A stretch of DNA of 31,654 nt from Streptomyces viridochromogenes (GCF_001270495.1 NZ_LGUR01000261.1:1-31654); one strand, 5' to 3'; positions 17,651-26,777 are shown, counted from the stretch's first letter. Made by a program: numbers and translations. The notes: generated by a model not told the origin, from the letters alone.

Positions 17651-19015
17651 GTGGCCGCTGATCTGTCACAGCTTGTGAAGGCGTACGACGTGCGCGGGGT
17701 CGTACCGGACCAGTGGGACGAGACACTGGCCGAGCTCTTCGGGGCTGCCTTCGTCGAGGTGACGGGCGCGAGCGCGATCGTGACCGGGCATGACATGCGG
17801 CCCTCTTCGCCCGGCCTGTCCCGGGCCTTCGCGCGCGGGGCGGCGGCCCAGGGCGTCGACGTCACCGAGATCGGCCTGTGCTCCACCGACCAGCTGTACT
17901 ACGCCTCGGGCGCGCTGAGCCTCCCGGGCGCGATGTTCACGGCCTCGCACAACCCGGCCCAGTACAACGGCATCAAGATGTGCCGCGCGGGTGCGGCCCC
18001 GGTCGGCCAGGACACCGGCCTCGCGCGGATCCGCGAACTGGTCGAGGGCTGGACCGAGTCGGGCGCCCCGGCGCCGGCCGCCCGGACGGGAACGATCACC
18101 CGGCGGGACACGTTGGAGGACTACGCGGCCCACCTCCGCTCCCTCGTCGACCTGGCCTCCATCCGCCCCCTGAAGGTGGTCGTCGACGCGGGCAACGGCA
18201 TGGGCGGCCACACGGTCCCCACGGTCTTCGCCGGCCTGCCCCTCACCCTCGTCCCGATGTACTTCGAGCTGGACGGCACCTTCCCGAACCACGAGGCGAA
18301 CCCGCTGGACCCGGCGAACATCGTCGATCTCCAGAAGCGGGTCCGGGAGGAGTCAGCCGACCTCGGCATCGCCTTCGACGGCGACGCCGACCGCTGCTTC
18401 GTCGTCGACGAGAACGGCAACCCCGTCTCCCCGTCCGCCATCACCGCCCTGGTGGCCTCACGCGAGCTCGCCAAGCACGGCGGCAAGGGCACGGTCATCC
18501 ACAACCTGATCACGTCCTGGTCGGTCCCGGAGGTCGTCAAGGAGAACGGCGGCACCCCGGTCCGCACCCGCGTCGGCCACTCCTTCATCAAGGCCGAAAT
18601 GGCGAAGTCCGGTGCCATCTTCGGCGGCGAGCACTCCGCCCACTACTACTTCAAGGACTTCTGGAACGCCGACACGGGCATGCTGGCCGCCCTCCACGTC
18701 CTCGCGGCCCTGGGCGGCCAGGACGGCACCCTGTCCGGTCTGGTGGCCCAGTACGACCGCTACACCGGCTCCGGCGAGATCAACTCCACGGTCGCCGACC
18801 AGACCGGCCGCCTGGCAGCCATCAAGACCACGTACGAGGCCCAGGAGGGCGTGGAACTCGACGAACTCGACGGCCTGACCGTCACGGCCGCCGACTGGTG
18901 GTTCAACGTCCGCCCGTCCAACACGGAGCCCCTGCTCCGCCTCAACGCGGAGGCCCGGGACGAGGCGACGATGGTGAAGGTACGCGACGAGGTACTGGCG
19001 ATCATCAGAGGCTGA
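17651..19015 (+). CDS. manB: Phosphomannomutase (PMM/PGM family)
   Basis: 454 residues. Interconverts mannose-6-phosphate and mannose-1-phosphate. The GTG at 17651 is chosen because AGGAGGG (17638-17644) is six bases upstream; a TTG at 17645 would touch that site. Motifs of the alpha-D-phosphohexomutase family are intact: TASHNP (residues 97-102) with phospho-acceptor Ser99, the Mg-binding DGDADR, sugar-recognition GGEHSAHYYF, and phosphate-binding RPSNTEPLLRL near the C-terminus. The GEHSAHYYF form favours mannose/glucose mutases over phosphoglucosamine mutase. A TAGTTT hexamer at 17611 may be a -10 element. It is followed by dispersed repeat copy 3, so it probably forms its own transcript with only partial read-through to the genes downstream. 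Confidence 0.94.
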   Translation: MAADLSQLVKAYDVRGVVPDQWDETLAELFGAAFVEVTGASAIVTGHDMRPSSPGLSRAFARGAAAQGVDVTEIGLCSTDQLYYASGALSLPGAMFTASHNPAQYNGIKMCRAGAAPVGQDTGLARIRELVEGWTESGAPAPAARTGTITRRDTLEDYAAHLRSLVDLASIRPLKVVVDAGNGMGGHTVPTVFAGLPLTLVPMYFELDGTFPNHEANPLDPANIVDLQKRVREESADLGIAFDGDADRCFVVDENGNPVSPSAITALVASRELAKHGGKGTVIHNLITSWSVPEVVKENGGTPVRTRVGHSFIKAEMAKSGAIFGGEHSAHYYFKDFWNADTGMLAALHVLAALGGQDGTLSGLVAQYDRYTGSGEINSTVADQTGRLAAIKTTYEAQEGVELDELDGLTVTAADWWFNVRPSNTEPLLRLNAEARDEATMVKVRDEVLAIIRG

Positions 19016-19028
19016 GGGACAGTCATTT

Positions 19029-19156
19029 CAGCCCGTCCGGCGTTTGAGGACGAGGCCGCAGGCCGAAGCGGGGGTCCAGGGGGCGGCAGCCCCCTGGCGG
19101 GGTCGAAGGGGCGGAGCCCCTTCAAGGGACGGGACGGGTAGGGGCGGCGAGGGCGA
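19029..19156. repeat. Dispersed intergenic repeat, copy 3, with two hairpins
   Basis: The fullest copy: it begins AGCCCGTCCGGCGTTTGAGG and matches copy 2 (4060) nearly base for base through GACGGGTAGGGGCGGC. Two perfect 8-bp hairpins are present: CAGGGGGC-GGCA-GCCCCCTG (19077-19096) and GAAGGGGC-GGA-GCCCCTTC (19105-19123). It starts 13 bases after the manB stop and likely terminates that transcript. Confidence 0.85.
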
Positions 19157-19278
19157 ACCCCAAGACGGCAACCACAACGCCGCCCAACCCCGGCACCCCG
19201 CCCCCACCGGCGGTACGCTGACCAGGCACATCCGCACACACGCACATACCACCCACACCGCCCCAGAAGGGACCAACC

Positions 19279-19449
19279 ATGCCGCTGGAAGCCGGCCTCC
19301 TGGAGATCCTCGCCTGCCCGGCCTGCCACGCCCCGCTCAAGGAGCAGGACACCGAGCTGATCTGCACCGGCCAGGACTGTGGCCTGGCGTATCCCGTCCG
19401 CGACGGCATCCCCGTACTGCTCGTCGACGAGGCCCGCCGCCCCGCGTAA
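19279..19449 (+). CDS. Trm112 family small zinc-ribbon protein
   Basis: 56 residues, ATG 19279 to TAA 19449, with AGAAGGGA six bases upstream. Sequence [14 protein letters not shown] then a strand, [21 protein letters not shown] is the characteristic Trm112/YcaR fold: C13, C16, C29 and C34 bind zinc, and the conserved YPVxDGIPxLL end forms the partner-binding surface. In eukaryotes Trm112 activates methyltransferases; bacterial members are largely uncharacterised. It lies between manB and the SIS-domain gene, an arrangement common in actinobacteria, so it may assist a neighbouring enzyme. The leader 19222-19262 is unusually C/A-rich and probably unstructured. TACGCT at 19214 is a possible -10 element. 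Confidence 0.9.
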   Translation: MPLEAGLLEILACPACHAPLKEQDTELICTGQDCGLAYPVRDGIPVLLVDEARRPA

Positions 19450-19657
19450 CGCGACGCGACGGCCACCGCGAGAGCGACCGTCACCGGCCAAGGACGAGCC
19501 ACACGGGGCGCCCCCGGAGTGCAGGCGTCCGGCCCCGGTGCAACAGACTCCAGCCACCGCCCCGGAACCGCCCGCCCGCGACCGAGCAAAGCCCCCACCG
19601 CACAAACCCGCGCAGGACCCGCCCCCAAGACGACCCGGCGATCGGAGGCTGCCGCCC

Positions 19658-20785
19658 ATGCTCGACGAATCGCTGCTGGACACGCCGGAGGCGCTCGCCG
19701 AGGCCGACCGCCGTGCCCTGCTGCGCGGCGCGGCCGAAGCAGGCGCCCGTGTCCGCACCGCCGCCCGGCACGCCGCCGAGGCAGGCGTCCACGATCTCAA
19801 ACCCGACGGCCGCCCCCGCGCCATCATCCTCGCGGGCCCCGGCACCGCCGCCATCGGCGTCGCCGACCTCCTCGGCACGCTCGCCGGCGTCACCTGCCCC
19901 GTCACCCGACTGGCCCCGGCCGGCGTCGCCCCCGCCGCGGGCGCCCTGCGCTGGGAGCTGCCCGGCTGGGCCGGCTCCGTGGACCTGCTGCTGATCACCA
20001 CCCCCGACGGCACCGAGCCCGGCCTGTCCCTGCTGGCCGAGCAGGCATACCGCCGCGGCTGCACGGTCGTCGCCGTGGCCCCGGCCGGCTCCCCGCTCAC
20101 CGAGGCGGTGCACAACAACCACGGCCTGTTCGTGCCGATGGCGACCGCCCCCTACGAGCAGGACGAAGCCCTCGCCGCCTCCGCCCCCGGCGTGCTCTGG
20201 GCGCTGCTCACCCCGCTCCTGGCGCTCCTCGACCGCACCGGCATGATCACCGCCCCGCCGGAGGCCCTGCAGAAGGTCGCCGACCGCCTCGACCACATCG
20301 CCGAGCGCTGCGGTCCCGCCATCGCGACCTACAGCAACCCCGCCAAGACCCTGGCCGCCGAACTCGCCGACGCGCTCCCGCTGATCTGGACCGAGGGCGT
20401 CTCCGCGGGCCCGGCAGGCCGCCGCTTCGCCGCCGCGCTCGCCGAACTCTCCGGCCACCCCGCTGTCGTCGCCGAACTGCCCGAGGCGCTCGCCTCGCAC
20501 AACGCGCTGCTCGCCGGCAAGCTCGCGGCGAGCGCCGATCCCGACGACTTCTTCCGCGACCGCGTGGAGGAGCCACCCGCCCTGCACGCGCGCGTGGTGC
20601 TGCTGCGCGACCGCCCGCTCGGCGGCCTCACCGCCGCGCCCGCCGCCCGCGACCTGGCGCTCAGCCATGACACGCCGATCAGCGAACTGGAGCCGGAACC
20701 CGGCGGCGAGCTGGAGACCCTCGCGGAACTGATCGCCATCACGGATTTCGCCGCCGTTTACCTGGCGCTCGCCTCGGGAGCCTGA
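19658..20785 (+). CDS. SIS-domain protein (phosphosugar isomerase-like, TobH family)
   Basis: 375 residues, ATG 19658 with GGAGG nine bases upstream. The fold resembles bifunctional phosphoglucose/phosphomannose isomerases: RAIILAGPGTAAIGVADLLGTLAG (first Rossmann strand and loop), VDLLLITTPDGTEPGLSLLAEQAYRRGCTVVAVAP, and a C-terminal bis-PGI-like half (GRRFAAALAELSGHPAVVAELPEALASHN). The catalytic Glu/His set of true isomerases is not clear to me, so activity is uncertain. An orthologue lies between manA and manB in mycobacteria (Rv3256c). Between manB and manA in the mannose pathway, it may isomerise or sense a phosphosugar. The gap of 208 bases to the Trm112 gene contains no further gene. 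Confidence 0.83.
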   Translation: MLDESLLDTPEALAEADRRALLRGAAEAGARVRTAARHAAEAGVHDLKPDGRPRAIILAGPGTAAIGVADLLGTLAGVTCPVTRLAPAGVAPAAGALRWELPGWAGSVDLLLITTPDGTEPGLSLLAEQAYRRGCTVVAVAPAGSPLTEAVHNNHGLFVPMATAPYEQDEALAASAPGVLWALLTPLLALLDRTGMITAPPEALQKVADRLDHIAERCGPAIATYSNPAKTLAAELADALPLIWTEGVSAGPAGRRFAAALAELSGHPAVVAELPEALASHNALLAGKLAASADPDDFFRDRVEEPPALHARVVLLRDRPLGGLTAAPAARDLALSHDTPISELEPEPGGELETLAELIAITDFAAVYLALASGA

Positions 20786-20923
20786 TCTGTCTCAGGGCGC
20801 CCCGGCAGCCTTACGGCAGTGGACCGAAGCGGAACCGACGGCCGTACACAAGGCGAACCCGCGTCCTCCCCCCCCGAAGAGAAGCCGTCGTACTCGACTC
20901 GCAGAGAACAGGCAGACACCCGC

Positions 20924-22075
20924 ATGGACCGCCTCGACAACACCGTCCGCCCCTACGCCTGGGGTTCCACCACCGCGATCCCGGCGCTCCTCGGAGCCGA
21001 GCCGACCGGCGAACCGCAGGCGGAGATGTGGATGGGCGCGCACCCGGGGGCACCCTCGCGCACCGCGCGCGGCACACTCGTCGAGGTGATCGAGGCGGAC
21101 CCGGACCGCGAACTGGGCGCCGCGGCCGTGGCGAAGTTCGGCCCCCGGCTGCCCTTCCTCCTCAAGATCCTCGCCGCCGGCGCCCCGCTCTCCCTCCAGG
21201 TGCACCCCAACCTGGAGCAGGCGAAGGAGGGTTACGAGGACGAGGAGCGCCGCAACATCCCCGCGGACGCCGGCCACCGCAACTACAAGGACGCCAACCA
21301 CAAGCCCGAACTGATCTGCGCGCTCACCGAGTTCGACGGGCTGTGCGGCTTCCGCGACCCCCTCCAGGTCGCCGACCTGCTCGACGGCCTCGGCGTCGAC
21401 TCCTTGAAGCCGTACGTCGACCTGCTGCACGCGCACCCCGAGGACGCGGCCCTGCGCGAGGTCCTCACCGCGATCCTCACCGCGGACCCGGACGAAATGG
21501 CCCACACCGTCACCGAGGCCGCGGCCGCCTGCAGCCGCCTCGGCGGCGACTACGCCCCGTACGCCGACATCGCCCACCACTACCCGGGCGACCCCGGTGT
21601 CATCGCCGCGATGCTCCTCAACCACGTCCGCCTCCAGCCCGGTGAGGCCCTGTTCCTCGGCGCGGGCATCCCGCACGCCTACCTGAACGGCCTCGGCGTC
21701 GAGATCATGGCCAACTCCGACAACGTCCTGCGCTGCGGCCTCACCCCCAAGCACGTCGACGTGCCCGAACTCCTGCGTATCGTCCGCTTCGAGCCCAGCG
21801 ACCCGGGTGTGCTGCGCCCGGAGGCCGCCCCGGACGGCGAGGAGGTCTACGAGACCCCGATCGACGAGTTCCGGCTTTCCCGGTACGTCCTCCCGGAGGG
21901 CACCACCGCCCACGACCTCACGCGCGCGACCCCACAGATCCTGCTGTGCACGGCGGGTTCCGTCCGCGCCGGCGAGCACGAGCTGACGCCCGGCCGGTCC
22001 GTCTTCGTACCGGCGGGCGAAAAGGCCGAAGTGTCCGGTGCCGGCACGGTCTTCCGTGCCACGGTCGTCGCCTGA
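20924..22075 (+). CDS. manA: Mannose-6-phosphate isomerase, class I
   Basis: 383 residues. Converts fructose-6-phosphate to mannose-6-phosphate, feeding ManB. Zinc-dependent type-I PMI features: RPYAWGS near the N-terminus, EMWMGAHPGAPS, LSLQVHPN (Gln and His zinc ligands), YKDANHKPELICAL (Glu ligand) and GEALFLGAGIPHAYLNGLGVEIMANSDNVLRCG with the last His ligand. C-terminal cupin-like strand pattern follows. Length is typical. The ATG at 20924 begins with MDRLDNTVRPYAWGS, as in homologues; the ribosome site is weak (AGG about eleven bases upstream). An upstream in-frame region exists from 20819 but is not conserved in character. Cytoplasmic. Confidence 0.94.
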   Translation: MDRLDNTVRPYAWGSTTAIPALLGAEPTGEPQAEMWMGAHPGAPSRTARGTLVEVIEADPDRELGAAAVAKFGPRLPFLLKILAAGAPLSLQVHPNLEQAKEGYEDEERRNIPADAGHRNYKDANHKPELICALTEFDGLCGFRDPLQVADLLDGLGVDSLKPYVDLLHAHPEDAALREVLTAILTADPDEMAHTVTEAAAACSRLGGDYAPYADIAHHYPGDPGVIAAMLLNHVRLQPGEALFLGAGIPHAYLNGLGVEIMANSDNVLRCGLTPKHVDVPELLRIVRFEPSDPGVLRPEAAPDGEEVYETPIDEFRLSRYVLPEGTTAHDLTRATPQILLCTAGSVRAGEHELTPGRSVFVPAGEKAEVSGAGTVFRATVVA

Positions 22076-22202
22076 CCGAGGGCATCGGACGACCCGGCGA
22101 GCCATTGTCGTACCGGGCTGCAACAATGGCCCACCGGCAAAGGACGGGCAAAGCCGACCGGGGGCCGCGCGCTCCCTCGGCGACGCCTCGACCGGCGTAC
22201 GT

Positions 22203-22283
22203 ACGAAGGCCACGAGGGCTGCGAAGGCCATGCAGGCTACGAAGGCCCCGAGGGCTACACAGGCCACGAGGGCTACGAAGGCG
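22203..22283 (+). repeat. Nine-unit 9-bp tandem repeat (minisatellite)
   Basis: Nine consecutive 9-mers of form ACG-A(A/G)G-GC(C/T), alternating to give an 18-bp higher-order unit (ACGAAGGCC ACGAGGGCT). It lies in the 225-base gap between manA and the cation transporter, ending 17 bases before that ATG, with the ribosome site GAAGGGA immediately after. In one frame it reads as repeated Thr-Lys-Ala/Thr-Arg-Ala and stays open up to a TGA overlapping the transporter ATG. Confidence 0.8.
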
Positions 22284-22300
22284 AAGGGACAACGCGACAC

Positions 22301-23281
22301 ATGAGCGCGTCAGGCGGAACCAAGGCGATCGTGGCGGCACTCGCCGCCAACCTGGCGATCGCCGTATCGAAATTCGTGGCGTTCGCGTTCAGCGGCTCGT
22401 CGTCGATGCTCGCCGAGGGCGTGCACTCGCTCGCGGACTCCGGCAACCAGGCCCTGCTGCTGGTCGGCGGCAAGAAGGCCCAGCGCGAGGCGACCCCGCA
22501 ACATCCCTTCGGCTACGGCCGCGAGCGCTACATCTACGCCTTCCTCGTCTCGATCATCCTGTTCTCGGTCGGCGGCATGTTCGCCCTCTACGAGGGCTAC
22601 GAGAAGATCAAGCACCCGCACGAGATCGAGCACTGGTACTGGCCGGTCGGCGTCCTCGTCTTCGCGATCATCGCCGAGACCTTCTCCTTCCGCACGGCCA
22701 TCAAGGAGTCCAACGTCCTGCGGGGCAGGAAGTCCTGGAAGGAGTTCGTCCGCCACGCCAAGGCCCCCGAGCTGCCTGTCGTCCTCCTGGAGGACCTCGG
22801 CGCGCTGGTCGGTCTTATCCTCGCCCTGGGCGGCGTCGGCGTGGCCCTGCTTACCGGTGACGGCGTCTGGGACGGCATCGGCACCGTCTGCATCGGCGTC
22901 CTGCTCGTCCTGATCGCGGTCGTCCTCGCCATCGAGACCAAGTCGCTGCTGCTCGGCGAGTCCGCGGGTCTCGAAGAGTCCCAGAAGATCGAGGCCGCCA
23001 TCGTCGACGGCGACACCGTCACCCGCATCATCCACATGCGCACGCTCCACCTCGGCCCGGAGGAGCTCCTGGTGGCCGCCAAGATCGCCGTCCAGCACGA
23101 CGACACGGCCACCGAGATCGCCTCCGCCATCGACGCCGCCGAAGCCCGCATCCGCGAGGCCGTCCCGATCGCCCGCGTGATCTACCTGGAGCCCGACATC
23201 TACAGCGAGGCCGAGGCCGCGAAGGGCGCCGACCGCGAGGCGACGCCCGGGGGCCCGACGCCGCACGGCACCGAGCACTGA
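22301..23281 (+). CDS. Cation diffusion facilitator family transporter
   Basis: 326 residues, ATG 22301. A membrane exporter of divalent metals (Zn, Fe, Mn or Co; not decidable). Six hydrophobic segments fill residues ~5-215, followed by a cytoplasmic metal-sensing/dimer domain (~225-300). TM2 carries EGVHSLADSGNQALLLVGG, whose H-x3-D is the usual metal pair. In TM5 the usual H-x3-D is replaced by an acidic pair, LLEDLGALVGL. That combination with HSxADxxNQ resembles the SLC30A9 (ZnT9)-like branch rather than FieF. HPFGYGRERY follows TM2 as expected. It is probably the last gene of the mannose-side run and is closed by two strong hairpins. Confidence 0.9.
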   Translation: MSASGGTKAIVAALAANLAIAVSKFVAFAFSGSSSMLAEGVHSLADSGNQALLLVGGKKAQREATPQHPFGYGRERYIYAFLVSIILFSVGGMFALYEGYEKIKHPHEIEHWYWPVGVLVFAIIAETFSFRTAIKESNVLRGRKSWKEFVRHAKAPELPVVLLEDLGALVGLILALGGVGVALLTGDGVWDGIGTVCIGVLLVLIAVVLAIETKSLLLGESAGLEESQKIEAAIVDGDTVTRIIHMRTLHLGPEELLVAAKIAVQHDDTATEIASAIDAAEARIREAVPIARVIYLEPDIYSEAEAAKGADREATPGGPTPHGTEH

Positions 23282-23285
23282 CGTT

Positions 23286-23336
23286 CCGTAGGACAAACGC
23301 CCTACGACAGCTCTCCGTAGGGCGTTTGTCCTACGG
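23286..23336. terminator. Perfect 21-bp hairpin terminator (first of two)
   Basis: Arms 23286-23306 and 23316-23336 are perfectly complementary over 21 bp with a nine-base loop (ACAGCTCTC). It begins five bases after the transporter stop. Symmetric, so it can work on both strands for the convergent signal-peptidase-like gene. Confidence 0.85.
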
Positions 23337-23337
23337 A

Positions 23338-23372
23338 GATGGGGCCCGCCGAGTCGATCGGCGGGCCCCATC
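23338..23372. terminator. 14-bp hairpin terminator (second of two)
   Basis: GATGGGGCCCGCCG (23338-23351) pairs perfectly with CGGCGGGCCCCATC (23359-23372) around a seven-base loop. It abuts the first hairpin and ends 28 bases from the stop of the convergent gene, making a tandem bidirectional terminator. Confidence 0.8.
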
Positions 23373-23400
23373 ACGTATCCCTCGCACCCGGCGGAGTCCG

Positions 23401-24066
23401 TCAGAAGTGCTGGGGCCACAAGGCGACCTGCGCCGCCGGCCGCCGCCGTATGTTCCGTGCCGTGATTCCGAGGACGAGCCCGGCGATGGCGAGGAGGAGC
23501 CCGAACAGCGTGGCCGCGGCGAGCAGCCCCGGCACGACATAGCTGTCGGTCACCCGGCCCATGACCGCACCGACGGGCACCGTCCCGTCGTGGTCCTCGG
23601 CGAAGGCACGGGAGTCGCGGGAGTTCATACGGTTGTCGCCGAGCAGGAACAGCCTGCCTTCGGGCACCGTAGCGGCGTACGGGGGCCCGCCGTTGGCGAC
23701 GCCCTCCTTCACGTACGGCTCGCTGACCGGCCTGCCGTTCACGGTGATCCGCTCCTGTGCCATGCCCCTGCCTTCGCAGCAGACGATGCGGTCACCGCCC
23801 ACGCCGATCACGCGCTGCATGACGGCCGCGCCCTGGTACCGCTCCGAGGCCGTGTACAGCACCAAGTCGCCCCGCTCCACCTCGTCCGCGCCGACGCGCT
23901 CGGCGACGATCCGGTCACCGATGTCGTACGTGGGCCGCATGCTCTCGCCCGAGACACTGGACAGCACATATCCCGTCCGCAGCCACAGCACGGACGAGAC
24001 CACGAGCACCAGCCCCAGGACGCCCACCACCCACGCCGTGACCACGAGTCTTCGCGCCTGCTCCAT
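23401..24066 (-). CDS. S26 signal peptidase I-like membrane protein, catalytic lysine replaced
   Basis: 221 residues, ATG 24066 with GGGAGGGAG five bases upstream. An N-terminal membrane anchor (~7-29) precedes the type-I signal peptidase boxes: SGESMRPT with nucleophile Ser42, ERGDLVLY, then MQRVIGVGGDRIVC, and GDNRMNSRDSRAF. A second anchor (VVPGLLAAATLFGLLLAIAGLVLG) lies near the C-terminus. In standard enzymes the residue before RVIG is the general-base lysine (SipS pair Ser43/Lys83); here it is Gln84 (codon CAG). Either the enzyme is inactive, uses another base, or has a regulatory role. Two cysteines in RIVCCEG follow. It may process exported proteins or act as a paralogue of the main Streptomyces Sip enzymes. 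It lies downstream of the fructose PTS gene with hairpins between. Confidence 0.88.
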   Translation of the reverse strand: MEQARRLVVTAWVVGVLGLVLVVSSVLWLRTGYVLSSVSGESMRPTYDIGDRIVAERVGADEVERGDLVLYTASERYQGAAVMQRVIGVGGDRIVCCEGRGMAQERITVNGRPVSEPYVKEGVANGGPPYAATVPEGRLFLLGDNRMNSRDSRAFAEDHDGTVPVGAVMGRVTDSYVVPGLLAAATLFGLLLAIAGLVLGITARNIRRRPAAQVALWPQHF

Positions 24067-24133
24067 CAGCACTCCCTCCCCATGCGGAACGTCCGCGGCG
24101 GCAGAGGGTAGCGGTCGTCCATGAACGGCCCGC

Positions 24134-24194
24134 GCGGGCCCACGGCGTGATGACCATGGGCCCGCACCTCGGACCACCGGATCTGGCTCTCCGG
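24134..24194 (-). terminator. Hairpins after the fructose PTS gene
   Basis: GCGGGCCCA (24134-24142) pairs with TGGGCCCGC (24157-24165), nine perfect pairs around 14 bases; nearer the stop, CCGGA (24177-24181) pairs with TCCGG (24190-24194). They occupy the 129-base gap before the signal-peptidase-like gene and probably terminate the PTS transcript. Confidence 0.55.
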
Positions 24195-24195
24195 A

Positions 24196-26355
24196 CTACT
24201 CGATCTCGCCCAACACCCCCAGCACGGCCCGCTCGCCCCCGGCCGCCAGCAGCCGCTCCCGGAACCCGGCATCCATCAACTTCCGTGACAGCAAGGCCAG
24301 AATCCGCAGATGCTCGTCGCCCGCGGCCGCCTCCGGCACGGCGATCATGAACACCAGCCGCGCCTTCGTACCGTCCAGCGAGCCCCACTCGACGCCCGGC
24401 GCGGACCGCGCGAAACCGACGATCGGCGCCGTCACCGCATCCGTCTTGGCATGCGGAATCGCGATCTCCTCACCGAGCCCGGTCGTGCCCTGCGCCTCCC
24501 GCCGAAGCGCGGTCGCCACCAACTCGTCGACATCCGTGACCTTGCCGGTCCCTGCCAGCAGCCCGGCCATCTCGCGGATGGCGGACTCCTTGTCGGTGGC
24601 GTCGAGTTCGACCTTCACGGTCTGCTCGGTGAGATAGCCGGAGAGGACTTCAGCGCCATCGGCCGAGGACGCGGCGGCCGGCTTCGCAGTGTCCGCGGAG
24701 GTGGGTGCGGTGTCCGCTGATGTCGATGCAGTGTCCGCGGATGTCGGTGCGGGTGCGGGTGCGGGTATTGCGGGTGCGGATACGGTCTGCGCCGCCGTCC
24801 CGGCCCCCGTGCTCGCGGGACCCACAGCCGCCGCCCCGGCCAACGCCGGCTGGGGCGTGGCGACGCCGGTGCCGAGACCCGCGCCACCGCCCGGTGCGCC
24901 GCCCCGCTTCCGCTCGCTGATGTCCACCAGAGCGACCGTCGTCAGCGCGGTGACGACCGTGCCGATCACCACGGCCACGAAGAACATCGGTACGCCGCTC
25001 ACCGCGCCCAGCACTGCCACGATCGGCCCGCCGTGCGGCACCGCGTCCTCGACGCCGGCGACCCCGGCGATCGCACCGGCGACCGCGCCGCCGAGCATGT
25101 TGGCCGGGATGACCTGCGCGGGTCGCGCCGCGGCGAACGGGATCGCGCCCTCGGAGATGCCGAAGCAGCCCATGAACAGCGAGGCGAGCCCCGTCTCCCG
25201 CTCCTGCTCGGTGTAGAGCCGCTTCCGAATCAGCGTGGCCAGGCCCTGACCCAACGGCATGACCGGGATCGCCGCCGCGCACATACCCATGACCGTCTGG
25301 TTGCCGGTCGCGATGAGCCCCGCGCCGAACAGAAACGCCGTCTTGTTGACCGGCCCGCCCATGTCGAACGCGATCATGAGCCCGAGAATCGCGCCGAGCA
25401 GGATCGCGCTCGTGCCGGTCATCCCACTGAGCCAGCTGGTCAGGTGCTCGAACACCCACGAGATCGGCTTCCCGATGACGTAGATGAAGAACAGCCCGAG
25501 TGCCGTCGTCGCCACGATCGGGATCACGATGATCGGCATGATCGGCTGCGCGAACTTCGGGACCCTGACCTTCTTGATCCACAGCACCAGATACCCGGCG
25601 AGGAACCCGGTCACGATCGCCCCGATGAACCCGGCGCCCGCCTTGGAGTCGTACAGCTCACCGGTGTTGGCGATCCAGCCACCGATCATGCCCGGCACCA
25701 GCGCCGGTCGATCCCCGATGGCATACGCGATGTAGCCGGACAGGATCGGAACCATCAGCGTGAAGCCGATGACGCCGATGTTGTTGATGTCCATCCAGAA
25801 GGAGTCCTTCGGGATGACCAGACCGCCCGACGGGTCGGTGTGCCCGCCGAGCGAGAGCGAGATCGCGATCAGCAGCCCGCCGACCACGACGAACGGGATC
25901 ATGTAACTGACCCCGTTCATCAGCGCCTTGTACCCGACACTCCGCTCCCTGCCCCCGCCGCCTGCTGGGGCCGCGGGGGTGCTCGCTCCCGTGTGCACCG
26001 GCGCCGACAACACCCGCTCGATCAGCCGCTCCGGGTGGCGAATGCCCTCGGCCACCCCGACGGTGAGGACCCGCTTGCCCGCGAAGCGGCTCAGGTCCAC
26101 GTCCTTGTCCGCGGCGACGATGACGCCGTCGGCATGTCTGACATCGTTGTCATCCAGGACGTTTTCAGCCCCGATGGATCCCTGGGTCTCCACCTTCATG
26201 TCGATACCGCGGCTCTCGGCAGCCTGCGCGAGCTTCTCTGCAGCCATGTACGTATGGGCGATACCGGTCGGGCACGCGGTCACCGCGAGCAACCTCAACC
26301 GCTTCTGCTCGCCGCTGCCGCCACCCGTGGGGGGAGGGCCGGCCGGACTGGTCAC
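24196..26355 (-). CDS. fruA: PTS fructose-specific permease, fused EIIB-EIIC-EIIA
   Basis: 719 residues, GTG 26355 with GGAG seven bases upstream. It imports and phosphorylates fructose (to fructose-1-phosphate) using phosphate from HPr. Domain order is B-C-A: EIIB (~20-115) with phospho-Cys C28 in TACPTGIAHTYMAAEKL; EIIC (~140-490), about nine or ten membrane segments with FDMGGPVNKTAF and GISEGAIPF; a Pro/Ala/Thr/Ser linker (~500-565) built of repeats; EIIA (~570-719) with phospho-His H635 in EIAIPHAKT. All three active sites are intact. No 1-phosphofructokinase or regulator gene is next to it, unlike typical fru operons, so a second sugar specificity is possible. Upstream, a 16-bp palindrome (26463) is a candidate operator. 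Confidence 0.93.
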   Translation of the reverse strand: MTSPAGPPPTGGGSGEQKRLRLLAVTACPTGIAHTYMAAEKLAQAAESRGIDMKVETQGSIGAENVLDDNDVRHADGVIVAADKDVDLSRFAGKRVLTVGVAEGIRHPERLIERVLSAPVHTGASTPAAPAGGGGRERSVGYKALMNGVSYMIPFVVVGGLLIAISLSLGGHTDPSGGLVIPKDSFWMDINNIGVIGFTLMVPILSGYIAYAIGDRPALVPGMIGGWIANTGELYDSKAGAGFIGAIVTGFLAGYLVLWIKKVRVPKFAQPIMPIIVIPIVATTALGLFFIYVIGKPISWVFEHLTSWLSGMTGTSAILLGAILGLMIAFDMGGPVNKTAFLFGAGLIATGNQTVMGMCAAAIPVMPLGQGLATLIRKRLYTEQERETGLASLFMGCFGISEGAIPFAAARPAQVIPANMLGGAVAGAIAGVAGVEDAVPHGGPIVAVLGAVSGVPMFFVAVVIGTVVTALTTVALVDISERKRGGAPGGGAGLGTGVATPQPALAGAAAVGPASTGAGTAAQTVSAPAIPAPAPAPTSADTASTSADTAPTSADTAKPAAASSADGAEVLSGYLTEQTVKVELDATDKESAIREMAGLLAGTGKVTDVDELVATALRREAQGTTGLGEEIAIPHAKTDAVTAPIVGFARSAPGVEWGSLDGTKARLVFMIAVPEAAAGDEHLRILALLSRKLMDAGFRERLLAAGGERAVLGVLGEIE
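24686..24748 (-). repeat. Three 21-bp tandem repeats in the fruA linker
   Basis: Units 24686-24706, 24707-24727 and 24728-24748 each contain a GTGTCCGC core and encode Thr-Ser-Ala-Asp-Thr-Ala-type heptads. A GCGGGT hexamer array (Ala-Pro codons on the coding strand) follows from 24749. The length of this flexible EIIC-EIIA linker probably varies between strains. Confidence 0.75.
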
Positions 26356-26462
26356 GTCGATCTCCTAACGCCTTTGTCACGCGGAAACGCCGTCCCGGAC
26401 GCCCCGCAAGATCGATCAGTTGTTCAGATCTCCTGGGCATCCTGCACCACCTCACCGAAGAC

Positions 26463-26478
26463 TCAAAGGCGCCTTTGA
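26463..26478. promoter_or_regulatory. Perfect 16-bp palindrome, candidate fruA operator
   Basis: TCAAAGGCGCCTTTGA is perfectly self-complementary, about 108 bases upstream of the fruA start. The half-site GCCTTTG recurs at 26370-26376, close to the ribosome site. Arrangement suits a sugar-responsive repressor (LacI- or DeoR-type); which one is unknown. Confidence 0.55.
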
Positions 26479-26777
26479 CCCACTTCATCCCGGTCTATCG
26501 CCTCCTGTGCGCCCTTCGTTGGTGTCCCGTTGTCGCTCCCGCACAGCACTCCCGCACACAACCGTCACCACACCTGCCGCTGCCCCCGGCCACCGGCCAC
26601 CCTCCCCGCTCCCAGCCCTTCGATGGCGCGATCTGTGCGCAGGCGGACTGGGGACGGCCGGGCCTCCCGGTGTAGCTTGGGTCAGAGCCAGACGTCGCTG
26701 CTGATGGCGGTCGGGCGGTCCTGACGCGGACCGGCCGAGGGAGAGAGGGCCTCCGACGGACTGCGCTGCGCGCACGC